Assembly: GCF_001940565.1 (NCBI RefSeq)
Contig: NZ_LTDM01000032.1
Coordinates: 1-64,000 of the forward strand
Length of the DNA: 64,000 bases
DNA from: Tissierella creatinophila DSM 6911
GTDB taxonomy: Bacteria > Bacillota > Clostridia > Tissierellales > Tissierellaceae
Reading direction: 5' to 3'
Within the stretch, counting starts at the first letter, position 1; each line of letters begins with the position of its first letter. A program made the translations under genes and the position numbers. The notes under the pieces are model-generated. The model saw only the letters and a list, made by a program, of their open reading frames with translations, was not told where the DNA came from and did no database searches. Shown here piece by piece: positions 6,652-15,701 of the stretch.

Positions 6652-9192
6652 GCTATTAATGCAAAGGCGTTAAAAGTTAAGTTTAATAAAGCAGTAGATA
6701 CTTCAAAAGCAGTATTTACAGTTAAAAAAGGTTCTATAACTTCAAATGTTAGTTCAAAGTCTTGGAATGCAGAACAAACAGAAGTTACACTTGAATTAGC
6801 TGGTAAATTAACAGCTGGTGAATATAATGTAACTGTAACTGGTCTTACTCAAGAAGCATTAACTGGTTCAGTAACTATTGAAAATGAACGTGTAGAAAAA
6901 ATTGAAATATTATCTGATAAAGCTGTATTAAATACTGGTAAAACTGAAGTAACTGTTGGATATAAAGTTGAAAACCAATATGGTGAAGATGTTACTGCTA
7001 ACTATACAGTAAACCCATCTGCTGCTGGAGCGACAGTTCAACCTGGAGTAACTGCAGTTAAAGGTTTAGCTACAATCCCTACAAATTCTTCAACTGTTAA
7101 AGAGGGAGATTCAGTTGTATTAACTCTAGTACATGTTTCTAGTGGTAAATCAGCTTCTAAAACATTAACAGTATCTGCAGCATCACAAGTAGCTGAAATA
7201 AATATAAATGGTGTTTATAACAAAGATGGTAAAACATTAAGTGAAACTACTAATTTAAGTAGAGAAGCGTTTTATTTATTAGTAGAAGGAAAAGATCAAT
7301 ACGGTAAAGAAGTTAAAGCTACAGCATTAGATTCTTTACTAAAAAACAATACAAATCCATTAATAGTTGGATTAGCATCTTCTTTTGAAACTGTAAAAGT
7401 AAATGGTGTGGAAAAAACTGCATTACGTTTAACTGGTACACCTAAAGCTGGTACTACTACAGTAATGTTAATTTCTCCTACAACAGGTAAAAGTGCAAGT
7501 TCTTCTATAGTAGTTGCAGAAGCACAACGTGCAGATAAGATTACTTTTGAAGTACCGGGGCTAGCTGTTGCTAACGAGGCTCTATTTGTACCTGTAACAG
7601 TTCTTGACAAAGAAGGTAATGCCATTACTAATCTTGACGTATTAAATGATTCAACTAGAGGCATTAAAGTAAATGGTGGGACTACTCTTATTAGTAAAGA
7701 TTCTAAAGGTATAATAGGATTCTCAGCAGGAACACCTTCAGAAGCTGGTTATGTATCTTTAGTAGGTTTATCTTCAACAGCTAAATCTGAAATTGTTAAT
7801 ATCCAAGTAAAAGAGGCTGCTAAACCAACAGTAGTTCGTGGATTAGCTAAAGATGTTTCAGCAGTATTATTAGCAGATAAAAATCTAGCTAAAGGTGATT
7901 TAGTAGTAGAAGATCAATATGGTCGTGCAATGACATCAACTACTGGTACAGCATTAACATTAGCTGCTAATGCAGGCAGTAATGGATACCGTATAGCTGT
8001 AACAGATAATGCAACAAATACTGTTATTGCAAATGGTGGAACAACTAAATATATTTATAATGAAGGAAATATAACTCTAAACAGAGGCACTAATGGCGCT
8101 GAAAAAGTAGAATTTGCTATTGAAGAGAAAAAAGCTGGAGGAAACTGGACTCTTATAGCTGGAAGCTCTCAAGAAATTGAATTCCGTGTAACTGATGGTA
8201 CTGAATATGCTTCATATGAAGTAGAAGAAGTAGGTAGATTATTAGATTATAATAATGATGATAACGCTAATACAACAGTTACTGGTTACGATAAAGAATT
8301 AAAGGTATATGGTGTATTAGATGATGGTAAAAAAGTACAATTAGATACTAGTAAATATACTGTAACTAATTCATCAAATTTAACTTATACAAAAGCAACT
8401 AACAAAATAAATGTTGTTAATGCACTAGCTAATACAACATACGATGAAAAAGCTACTGAGCAAAAAGGAACTTTAGTTGTTACAATTAATGCAACTGGTA
8501 AACAACTTACTCAAGAAGTAACTATATCTAAAGTAGCTCCAAAAGTTACTGAGTTTAAAATGGTAGCTGAAGGTACTACAGCTCCAGCTAATAAAGAAGC
8601 ATATGATAAATTAACAGAATTAACAACTGTTGATGCTACGGAAAATAATTTCTTTACACCAGCTAAAGCTGCTAATACAGTTGTAGACTTTATAGCTATA
8701 GACAGTTATGGAGTAATTAGTAAAGTAGATACAGGTGAAGCGGGAACATTAAAAGAATTTAAATTGGTTGGTACTCCTGCAGTAGCACATACTGTAACAT
8801 TAACTAATCAAAATGCTTATAACTTAGCAATTGCTGGTCTTGAAAAAGATGAAATAGTAACAGTTACTGCAACTGTTGATGGATTAAGCAAATCATTTAA
8901 GGTTAAAGGGATTGTAGATTCAGTTGCTAATGTTGCAACGGCAATTTCTCAAGTTAATACAGCGGTAAATAATTTAGCAGTAAACAACACAACTATCCAA
9001 ACAAATGTACAAAGTGCAGTAGATGGAACGGCATTAATCACAAGTGATGCTAACTTAACTGGAATAGTTTCAAATTTTGTTAAAGTAGACGCAACTCCAG
9101 GTGTAGCAGGAAAAATAACATTTGATGTAACTATATCTAAAGGATCTGCTAGTCAAGTAGTTTCTTATGTAAAAGTTATTGCAGCTCTTTAA
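6652..9192 (+). pseudogene. Silent S-layer protein cassette lacking promoter, start, signal peptide and wall-binding domain
   Basis: An open frame of 847 codons runs to TAA 9192. It has no start codon at its beginning, no ribosome site and no signal peptide. A stop (6613-6615) lies only 12 codons upstream of the homologous part. The product starts AINAKALKVKFNKAVDTSKA and matches residues 341 onward of the intact S-layer protein (AIGAKKLEVKFNKALDTSKA), then continues through the same series of Ig-like segments with repeated QYG motifs, such as VKDQYG/VENQYG, and a shared SYEVEEVGR...LKVYGVLDDG block. Codon use is like that of the expressed gene. An internal GTG at 7408 could open a shorter frame but has no translation signal. 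This is either a donor cassette for antigenic switching or the tail of a paralogue cut by the neighbouring element. Confidence 0.8.
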
Positions 9193-9248
9193 TAAAAAAA
9201 ATATTCAAATCTCAAAAGCTATCCTAACTAAGGAATGCTAAAAAATTG

Positions 9249-9293
9249 AACTAGATCTCTCACAGGTAGAAATACTTGCTGGGAGATCTAGTT
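9249..9293 (+). terminator. Terminator of the silent S-layer cassette
   Basis: AACTAGATCTC (9249-9259) pairs perfectly with GAGATCTAGTT (9283-9293), followed by TGTTTATTT. That the cassette keeps its own terminator supports the view that it can be expressed after rearrangement. Confidence 0.65.
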
Positions 9294-9421
9294 TGTTTAT
9301 TTAGTTCAATCCATATTTCCACTATGTAACTAGCAATATGTCTGTTATCGTAGTCTACGAAGGTACCAAGTACCATAGCGGATAACCTTGAAAGTGAGAC
9401 TCGTTTTGGATTGTAAAAACT

Positions 9422-9470
9422 AAAAAAAGTCCTCAAAGAAATAATCATTAAGGTTATTTCCCTGAGGACT
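9422..9470 (-). terminator. Terminator of the intact S-layer gene
   Basis: Outer arms AGTCCTCA (9428-9435) and TGAGGACT (9463-9470) and inner arms GAAATAA/TTATTTC form a long two-part hairpin. Read on the minus strand it ends in a T7 tract (9422-9428). It lies about 60 bases after the S-layer stop. Confidence 0.8.
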
Positions 9471-9527
9471 GATTCAATTAATTTCACTAGTTAACTAGCT
9501 TCCATAGTAACGTTTCGTTTATTTTTA

Positions 9528-12500
9528 TTAAGGTGTTGCTATTCCTACTGTAAAGTCTACTGCTACAGCCTTTCCACTACCATATTTAAATGTTGCAGTG
9601 AATTTATCACCCATTTTAGCTGTTGCTATACTAGTACTTGTTGTACCATTAGAATTTACTGTCAATGAAGATCCCTCTACTTTAACTAGTTTAGTTATTG
9701 TTATTGTTGGATTTTCAACAATAGCTACTCCATACTGATCTTTTACTTCATCTAGCACTGATTTTAATAAAGTTGCATCGATAGCACCACCAGATGCTGG
9801 ATTAACAACTGCTTTTCCATCAGTTACTTCTTCAGTATCTAATGTAATAGTTGTAACTTCTGGTGCTTTGCTTGATACTACTAATTCTTTTTCAAGAATT
9901 GCAGCTGCAGCTCCACTACCATCTTTTACTGTAACTAATACATTAACTTTAATATTTTTAGCTTTATTATTGTCATCTAAGAAATCTGCTGCTACATATC
10001 CACCACTTGATGGGTCAGATATAACATTATTTGTTACCTTTAAGTTATCACCTGCATTTGTGGTAACATTATAATCTCCTGAAGGTAATAATACCTTTGT
10101 TCCATTTGCTAATACTCCATATACTTTAAGAGTCTTATTAAATTTTGGGTCTGTTGCTGAATCTGTTGTTTTATTATTATACATAGTACCTAAATCTTCT
10201 ACTTCATAGCTTGAATACAGCGACTGTCCTACACTTGTAAATGTAAGTGATTTAGCACTTGCATTTATGGTAGTAGATCCACTATCAGTTGATAATGCAA
10301 ACACTAGTTTTTCTGTTTTATTTAATCCTGTTGTTGGTGTTTTTGCTTTTATTGTAAATTTATCTGTATTAGTATCAATTTGTCTAACTTTTCCATCAGA
10401 GTTTTGTCCTGAATAAGTTGATTCAACTTCAAATGGGGAAACATCTCCTGAATCTGGTTTTTCTGACGTTACTACTATTCTATTTACATTAGTAGTTGCT
10501 CCTAACCAATCTTCTTTGGCCTTTTTAGTCATTTCACGTCCATATTGATCTTGAATAACTAAGTCTGTACCTAGAATTTCCATACTATTTCCTGCTGCTA
10601 TTGATTGTGTTTTTTTAGTATCTAGTCCTAAAATTGTTGTTGGTCTAGCTTCTTCCCTAACACTTAACATTAAGCTTGAGAAATTTCCACCTTCTGTTAC
10701 TAATGATGTTAAATATACAGGTAAATCAGTAGTTTCTGTAGCACCTGTTGCTGGAGCTGTATATTCTAGTTTTGCACTTCCATCATTTTGCTTTGTGAAT
10801 TTAAGTCCAGTTCCTGCTGCAAACGCTGGTGATAGTGTTACATTTCCATTTAAATCATCATATTTTGTTACAACATTACCATATTGGTCTAAAGCTGTAA
10901 ATGGTATTTCAACTTTTTCTTTCTCAGCTATCATTTTTGCCGGTGCTGAGATTGAAAAACTTTTTACCATGGCTTTTGCTTCTGCATCTATTAGATATGA
11001 AGATGCTACACCTGTTAATTTTGATATTGCTTGTATTGTAACTTTTCCACCTTTAGCTGCCATTGTACCTGCAACTAAATTTACTGATTTATAAGTTACA
11101 TTATTTATCGTAACATCTGAACCTGCTGAGAATGATGTAGGATCTACAAATCCTGGGTTATTAGATGTAAATAATAGATCTGATAGAGTTGGTGAATCAA
11201 TTTTATTACCATATTGATCTTTTACTTTTAATAATAATACATATTTGTTATTATCAAATCCTGCTGGCAAGTTTGTAATTTCACCCTTAGTAGTATTGTA
11301 TACACCCTTAAACTCAACAACACTAGCTTGAGCCGCTAATACGATTTCTACTTCTGTATTAACAACAGTTCCACTAGCTGCATGTACGCCAGTTATATAA
11401 ACTTTAGCTCCTGGAACAAAATCAGCACTATTTGCTGCTGTAATTTCAAATGATTTATCAGCAGTTCCAGCACTAGCCGCTTCTCCTGTTGATATTGTCC
11501 AATTAATAGTTTGGCCTATCATTTTTTCACCATATTGGTTTAATACTTCATATGATACTAATGCTTTTTTATTATTATTTGTTAATCTAGGCGCTTTAGG
11601 TCCTACGTTAATTTTTGATACTTTTTCATTTTCTACTGTTACTGTACCTGTAAGCGCTTCATTTGTTAATCCTGTTACTGATACTGTATAATCACCTTTT
11701 GTAAGGTTAGTTGTTGTTGTTATAGTCGCTGACATCTTATCTTCAGCAAATTCTATTTTATCTGTGTTTACTGGAATTGTTCCTCTTTTTACTCCGAATA
11801 CTGCTTTTGAAGTATCTAACGCTTTATTAAATTTAACTTCAAGTTTTTTAGCGCCAATAGCACTTACTGATTCAAGTTTTAATTCATCTTTTACTTCGCC
11901 TTTTACAGCATCTACTACTTTATCAAATACAACTTTATTTACTACTGTTTCTCCACCTAGTACAAAAGTGTTAACATGAGCTGCTTTTACATAGTCTAAT
12001 ACTTCTGTATTAACTTTAGTTGCTTGAGATAAAAGCATTGGAGCGTTGTGCATTGCTGCAAAGTATCCACCAACTAAAGCATCTGCATATTTATAACCAT
12101 TTGCCATAACTACAGCTTTAGGGCTAGTTACGAATTCTTTTGCTACTTTTAACGCAGTTTCTTCTCTGTTTGATCCAGCTACTACGTTTACAGTTGCTAT
12201 GGATTTTTCTAATTCTGCTTTACCTTTATCACTTACTACTCCACCAACTATAGTTGCTTTTTTAAGTTGCATAGCTTTTACAGCTTCTACAGTTTTAGCT
12301 GGTACATCATTTTTGTAAGTTATAAGGATTGGAGCATTTTTCATTGCTGATACTGATCCAACAGCTAATGCGTCTGCTAATGCATTGTATTCTACTACAA
12401 AAGCTTCTGCTGGAGTTGTTGAGCCTAATACTTCATTAGCTATTGCTATTGCAGTTTCAACTCTTGTATTTCCTTTAAGTCTTGTTGGTTTAAATCCTGC

Positions 12501-12881
12501 ATCTTTAAGAGCAGTTTCAACTGCTGGGAATACTACAGTATCTCCACCAAGAATGTAAACATTTTTAGCACCAAGTCTGTTTAATTCTGCTACTAACTTA
12601 GTATCTAATTTATCTTTATATGTTAAAAGTAATGGAGCTTTTTTAGCGTTTGCTAAAAGCGTACCTGTTAAAGCATCTGCCTCTCCATTATATCCTGCTA
12701 ATACTACTGTATCAGCTTTGTCATAAGCTTTTTGGCTTACTTTGATAGAAGTTTCTACTCTATCTGATCCTGCAAGTCTTTCTACTTTTACTTCTTCAGC
12801 TACTGGAGCTGCTTGTGCTATCCCTGGCAATACCATAGCTATTGCTAAAAGGACAGCGAAAAATTTGCTATACTTTTTCAA
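9528..12881 (-). CDS. S-layer protein with three CW_binding_2 repeats, 1117 aa
   Basis: A major secreted surface protein. A signal peptide (1-24, cleavage after IAQA) is followed by three cell-wall-binding type 2 repeats at about 34-125, 130-225 and 227-320 (ERLAGSDRVETSIKVS, RLKGNTRVETAIAIAN, VAGSNREETALKVAKEF). These bind anionic wall polymers in the Cwp/SlpA manner of clostridia. From residue 341 the protein is a chain of beta-rich Ig-like modules with recurring DQYG turns. A near-ideal ribosome site, AAAGGGGGAATT, precedes the ATG. The long leader has at least two promoters, a stabiliser-like site and a 9-base repeat, pointing to very high expression. A silent cassette homologous to residues 341-1117 lies tail to tail with it. 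Confidence 0.9.
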   Translation of the reverse strand: MKKYSKFFAVLLAIAMVLPGIAQAAPVAEEVKVERLAGSDRVETSIKVSQKAYDKADTVVLAGYNGEADALTGTLLANAKKAPLLLTYKDKLDTKLVAELNRLGAKNVYILGGDTVVFPAVETALKDAGFKPTRLKGNTRVETAIAIANEVLGSTTPAEAFVVEYNALADALAVGSVSAMKNAPILITYKNDVPAKTVEAVKAMQLKKATIVGGVVSDKGKAELEKSIATVNVVAGSNREETALKVAKEFVTSPKAVVMANGYKYADALVGGYFAAMHNAPMLLSQATKVNTEVLDYVKAAHVNTFVLGGETVVNKVVFDKVVDAVKGEVKDELKLESVSAIGAKKLEVKFNKALDTSKAVFGVKRGTIPVNTDKIEFAEDKMSATITTTTNLTKGDYTVSVTGLTNEALTGTVTVENEKVSKINVGPKAPRLTNNNKKALVSYEVLNQYGEKMIGQTINWTISTGEAASAGTADKSFEITAANSADFVPGAKVYITGVHAASGTVVNTEVEIVLAAQASVVEFKGVYNTTKGEITNLPAGFDNNKYVLLLKVKDQYGNKIDSPTLSDLLFTSNNPGFVDPTSFSAGSDVTINNVTYKSVNLVAGTMAAKGGKVTIQAISKLTGVASSYLIDAEAKAMVKSFSISAPAKMIAEKEKVEIPFTALDQYGNVVTKYDDLNGNVTLSPAFAAGTGLKFTKQNDGSAKLEYTAPATGATETTDLPVYLTSLVTEGGNFSSLMLSVREEARPTTILGLDTKKTQSIAAGNSMEILGTDLVIQDQYGREMTKKAKEDWLGATTNVNRIVVTSEKPDSGDVSPFEVESTYSGQNSDGKVRQIDTNTDKFTIKAKTPTTGLNKTEKLVFALSTDSGSTTINASAKSLTFTSVGQSLYSSYEVEDLGTMYNNKTTDSATDPKFNKTLKVYGVLANGTKVLLPSGDYNVTTNAGDNLKVTNNVISDPSSGGYVAADFLDDNNKAKNIKVNVLVTVKDGSGAAAAILEKELVVSSKAPEVTTITLDTEEVTDGKAVVNPASGGAIDATLLKSVLDEVKDQYGVAIVENPTITITKLVKVEGSSLTVNSNGTTSTSIATAKMGDKFTATFKYGSGKAVAVDFTVGIATP

Positions 12882-12908
12882 AATAATTCCCCCTTTGGTT
12901 TTTTGGTG

Positions 12909-12944
12909 TTTGTTACTTTTGTTACTGTTGTTACTAATGGTACT
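12909..12944 (-). repeat. Nine-base repeats in the S-layer mRNA leader
   Basis: On the mRNA strand AGTAACAAA recurs in four units (three near perfect, one degenerate), just upstream of the ribosome site. This A/C-rich, unstructured stretch probably keeps the translation start accessible. Confidence 0.65.
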
Positions 12945-12965
12945 TAAATTAGATTTGATTGAAAA

Positions 12966-12976
12966 TCCCTCCTTTT
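12966..12976 (-). promoter_or_regulatory. STAB-SD-like ribosome-binding stabiliser in the S-layer leader
   Basis: The mRNA reads AAAAGGAGGGATTTTC here, about 85 bases before the start codon and with no start codon of its own after it. It closely resembles the GAAAGGAGG stabiliser of the cry3A leader, where 30S binding shields the transcript from 5' decay. Function here is inferred. Confidence 0.5.
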
Positions 12977-13102
12977 AAAATACCAAGTTATACTTAGTAA
13001 GGATTACCTTAGAACATATTATATAACTTTTATATAATACCTGGAAAACAGTTAAATCCTAAATATTACATTTTTTCAACTATCTTCCAATACTTATCTA
13101 AT

Positions 13103-13131
13103 ATATTACACTATTTGGACAAGTATTGCAA
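13103..13131 (-). promoter_or_regulatory. S-layer promoter P2
   Basis: On the minus strand TTGCAA (13126-13131) and TAATAT (13103-13108) are 17 bases apart. Transcription would start near 13096 and give a leader of about 215 bases. Confidence 0.55.
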
Positions 13132-13243
13132 TGTTTAAGTTGAAAAAACATAGAAACATTTCCATCCATCTTCTTCCATATATCGGAAAATGGATTGATT
13201 TAGATTTCCTATGTAATAAAATCAAGGTCTACTTACCTATAAT

Positions 13244-13272
13244 AGTTTAGCATAAAACAAACTTTAACTCAA
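13244..13272 (-). promoter_or_regulatory. S-layer promoter P1
   Basis: On the minus strand TTGAGT (13267-13272) and extended TGC-TAAACT (13244-13249) are 17 bases apart. The predicted leader is about 355 bases. The whole gap 12882-13361 holds no gene and is best read as the S-layer control region. Confidence 0.5.
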
Positions 13273-13361
13273 CCTATATTTTCCATAAAAGTTATTAAAT
13301 ATACTTAATGTAAATCGTTTCTAATAATACTAAGATATTACTAAATATATTTACTTTCGTA

Positions 13362-13396
13362 TAAAAAAAGTATCGGCTTTAAAGCCGATACTTTTA
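13362..13396 (-). terminator. Terminator of the Wzz-like gene
   Basis: A perfect 12-pair stem (AGTATCGGCTTT with AAAGCCGATACT, 13369-13392) is followed on the minus strand by T7. It separates the Wzz-like gene from the S-layer promoter region. Confidence 0.85.
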
Positions 13397-13399
13397 AGT

Positions 13400-14599
13400 T
13401 TATTTTTTATTTAGTTTTTTATTCTTCATTATATCAACATATTCTACTATAAAACTTGCCATTACTCCTGACATCATACCTAGTACTAAAAACACTCCAA
13501 GTTTAACCACCTTTCTTGTACCTACTGCTTTACCTTCAGGCAATGGCTCAGATAAAGTGTTTATACTTATGCCTCCAACATCTATAGAGCTTGACATTTT
13601 TAACTCTTGGTATTTTTGAGAAAACACTTCATAGCTTTGTTTTGCAAGCTCTACTTTTTGTCTTATAGAACTTTCTGCAAAGTCTACTTCTTGATAGTCT
13701 ATTTCAATCTTCTTTATATCTTCTTGTAAAGTCTTTATCTTATCTTTAGTGCTTTTCATTCTCGATTCTGTTTCAGCTAGATCTACCTCTAATGCCTTTT
13801 TACTAGAATCCAAGTATACATAGTTGTTACTCTCACTAGGTCTTAGGATCATACCACTGTTTCCACCAGAGCTAGTGCTTTTTTCTAAAGCGGCTAATAT
13901 TCCTTCTTTCTTTATCTCTAGATCGTTTAAGCTTAGTTTGTACTCAGTTAGTTTTTCGTATACCCCTTCTATTTCTAGTTCTAATTCATGCGCACTACTC
14001 TTATCTTTCATAGCTTCTTCATATTCTTTTAAACTTTCAGCATATTTTTCTTTTTCTACTTCCATTTGCTTTTCTATTACCTCTAGTGTTTGTAGAGCGT
14101 TTTCTTGCGATATATTTGTTATGTGTTCTGCAAAATTTTCTTGTATCTTATTTATTATTTCTGATCCTCCTTTAGGACTCTTTGATATAAGTCTTAGGTT
14201 TATAGTTTTTAATTCCGGATCAGCACTTACAGAAAGAGCACTTTCTAAACTTTCAGTAGTATATGTATCTTCTAGGTTTAAATCTTTTATTGTCTTTTCA
14301 AGCACTTCATCTGATGTTATTTCCTCCAAATAATCTTCAAACTCCATATCGTTCGTATGTGCTATACTCTCTAATATATTGTATACAGATCCAGATTCTC
14401 CTACGGGAGGAGATGTAGTTGACTCTATATTGTTTATTTCAAGGGAGAGTTCTGATGCATATTTTTGTTTAGTAAATACAAATGAAGAGAGTATCCCAAG
14501 GATCAAAAACCCTAGAGTTACACCTGCTATTAATCTTTTCCTTTTTATAAGTATATTTATAAGTTCACTTATAGATATCTGTTCAAATTTATCGTCCAT
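13400..14599 (-). CDS. Wzz/GumC-type polysaccharide chain-length regulator
   Basis: A 399-residue membrane protein of the chain-length determinant family. It has an N-terminal cytoplasmic stretch (ISISELINILIKRKR), a first membrane helix at about 24-44, a large external coiled-coil portion (about 160-340, rich in Glu/Lys, e.g. KQMEVEKEKYAESLKEYEEA) and a C-terminal helix (about 365-390) after a Pro-containing SEPLPEGKAVGTRK motif. The tyrosine kinase domain that can be fused or adjacent is absent, and no polymerase genes are near. It probably controls polymer length for a surface glycan. Its location beside S-layer and MurJ genes fits an envelope locus. Confidence 0.78.
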   Translation of the reverse strand: MDDKFEQISISELINILIKRKRLIAGVTLGFLILGILSSFVFTKQKYASELSLEINNIESTTSPPVGESGSVYNILESIAHTNDMEFEDYLEEITSDEVLEKTIKDLNLEDTYTTESLESALSVSADPELKTINLRLISKSPKGGSEIINKIQENFAEHITNISQENALQTLEVIEKQMEVEKEKYAESLKEYEEAMKDKSSAHELELEIEGVYEKLTEYKLSLNDLEIKKEGILAALEKSTSSGGNSGMILRPSESNNYVYLDSSKKALEVDLAETESRMKSTKDKIKTLQEDIKKIEIDYQEVDFAESSIRQKVELAKQSYEVFSQKYQELKMSSSIDVGGISINTLSEPLPEGKAVGTRKVVKLGVFLVLGMMSGVMASFIVEYVDIMKNKKLNKK

Positions 14600-14742
14600 T
14601 TTAAATTATTTCCTCCTTAGAATTGAAGTTCAAGCTTTATTTTATAATAAAGGGGTAGATTATACAAGGGGAATTTTATAATATAGATTTTAAAACAATA
14701 TATTTTTAACAACGTCAAAATTTAAAAGTTTAAGTAAAGTAA

Positions 14743-14921
14743 AATGATAAATTATAAAATAAGACTCGTATGTTGCTTTAAATTTAAAGAAGTATTCACT
14801 AAGTAAAAAAATTGTTTAAGCAGTCCATCAAAGCGGTAGCGGCGTTGGATGCTTATTTTTTTACGTGTGACTATACTTCTTAAATTTATAAGCTTTACGA
14901 TCGTTTTTATAATTTATCATT
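14743..14921. repeat. 179-bp imperfect palindrome, MITE-like or structured RNA
   Basis: The two ends are perfect 17-base inverted repeats (AATGATAAATTATAAAA at 14743, its complement ending at 14921). Inside, further arms pair in order: AAATTTAAAGAAGTAT with ATACTTCTTAAATTT, GTAAAAAAAT with ATTTTTTTAC, and a central GCAGTCCA with TGGATGC. The whole element would fold into one long hairpin. No coding frame lies within. It sits between the sigma-factor stop and the Wzz-like gene start, which together leave about 330 bases without a gene. A non-autonomous transposon remnant is likely, but a clear target duplication was not seen. Confidence 0.65.
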
Positions 14922-14931
14922 CTAACCTAAG

Positions 14932-15495
14932 TTATTCTTTTAAATATCCCTTAAGTATCTCAATAGCCCTAGTCTTAGTATTTACTACTGTTCTATAACT
15001 TACTCCTAGTCTTTCTGCTATCTTTGTTATACTCAGTCTATTTACATAAAACAAGACTACAACTTCCTTTTGTCTATCTGTCAAATAGATTAGATAGCTA
15101 TTTAATGCTTGTTTGATTTCTCTATCTAGTATATCTGATAGAGGTTCTAGTTCAGTGCTCCCTAGTGTATCTAAGATTTCATCTTCTTGCTTTTCTCCTA
15201 TCTTAGTATTTAGAGAGATATGAGTCTTTTCTCTGTTTTTATTTAGATAGAGATATCTCAGTTGAAGTTTGGCGTATCCTAAAAAATATACATTTTTACC
15301 CACTTTGAAGTTTTCTATCGATTCCAATATACAAAGATATCCCTCTTGAATTAGTTCTTCGTAAAAGTCTCTTCTATTATAATACTTTTTTATGCTACTT
15401 ATTATTAGTGGTAAAAGTCTTTCTAATATCTCTTCTTTTGATCGTAAATCTCCTTCTTTTGCACTTAATACTAAACCATTCCATTCTTCATACAT
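14932..15495 (-). CDS. RNA polymerase sigma-70 family factor, 187 aa
   Basis: A compact sigma factor with region 2 at about 28-95 (FYEELIQEGYLCILESIENF, then YFLGYAKLQLRYLYL) and region 4 at about 130-185 (YLTDRQKEVVVLFYVNRLSI, then IAERLGVSYRTVVNTKTRAI helix-turn-helix). Region 3 is replaced by a short linker, as in ECF-like and SigI/TcdR-like clostridial factors. A ribosome site AGGAGAG lies eight bases before the ATG. No anti-sigma gene is adjacent. Neighbours encode envelope proteins, so an envelope-stress or surface-antigen regulon is a fair guess, but no target promoter can be named from the window. Confidence 0.8.
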   Translation of the reverse strand: MYEEWNGLVLSAKEGDLRSKEEILERLLPLIISSIKKYYNRRDFYEELIQEGYLCILESIENFKVGKNVYFLGYAKLQLRYLYLNKNREKTHISLNTKIGEKQEDEILDTLGSTELEPLSDILDREIKQALNSYLIYLTDRQKEVVVLFYVNRLSITKIAERLGVSYRTVVNTKTRAIEILKGYLKE

Positions 15496-15577
15496 TCTAA
15501 GTCTCTCCTGATCAAGAAGGCCTTCTTTTGTTTTTCCTAGGTAAGAGTAGTTTATATTACCGCTAGAAAAAAGAAAA

Positions 15578-15630
15578 AGCCCGAATGGAGGCTATTCTGA
15601 TTAGAAAATAGTCGTTATTCGGGCTCTTTT
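15578..15630 (-). terminator. Terminator of the Hsp70-SBD gene
   Basis: AGCCCGAAT pairs with ATTCGGGCT and encloses a second stem GGCTATT/AATAGTC. On the minus strand TTTTTCTTTTTT follows. It isolates the sigma-factor gene from the upstream transcript. Confidence 0.75.
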
Positions 15631-15696
15631 AAATGGAATGGAGCTTATTCTTATATGGTTTTAGTTTAACTCTCTTTAGAATGGATGTTATTCCTA
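15583..15696. repeat. Three copies of an 18-base dyad motif
   Basis: GAATGGAGGCTATTCTGA (15583), GAATGGAGCTTATTCTTA (15636) and GAATGGATGTTATTCCTA (15679) share GAATGGAnnnTATTC. Each is itself a small GAAT...ATTC dyad. The first lies within the terminator hairpin. They could be operators or remains of a short mobile palindrome. Confidence 0.6.
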
Positions 15697-15701
15697 GATA
15701 T

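Noticed and set aside
7408-9192. A real gene starting at GTG 7408
   Set aside because: Homology to S-layer modules runs without break from 6652, and GTG 7408 lies within a module with no translation signal.
9260-9487. A 75-residue minus-strand frame between the convergent S-layer copies, suggestive of a transposase fragment
   Set aside because: It lies across two terminator hairpins, has no ribosome site and no recognisable transposase motif.
14743-14921. A known large clostridial RNA such as raiA, OLE or ROOL
   Set aside because: The symmetry is that of a simple foldback and the size and context do not fit those families.
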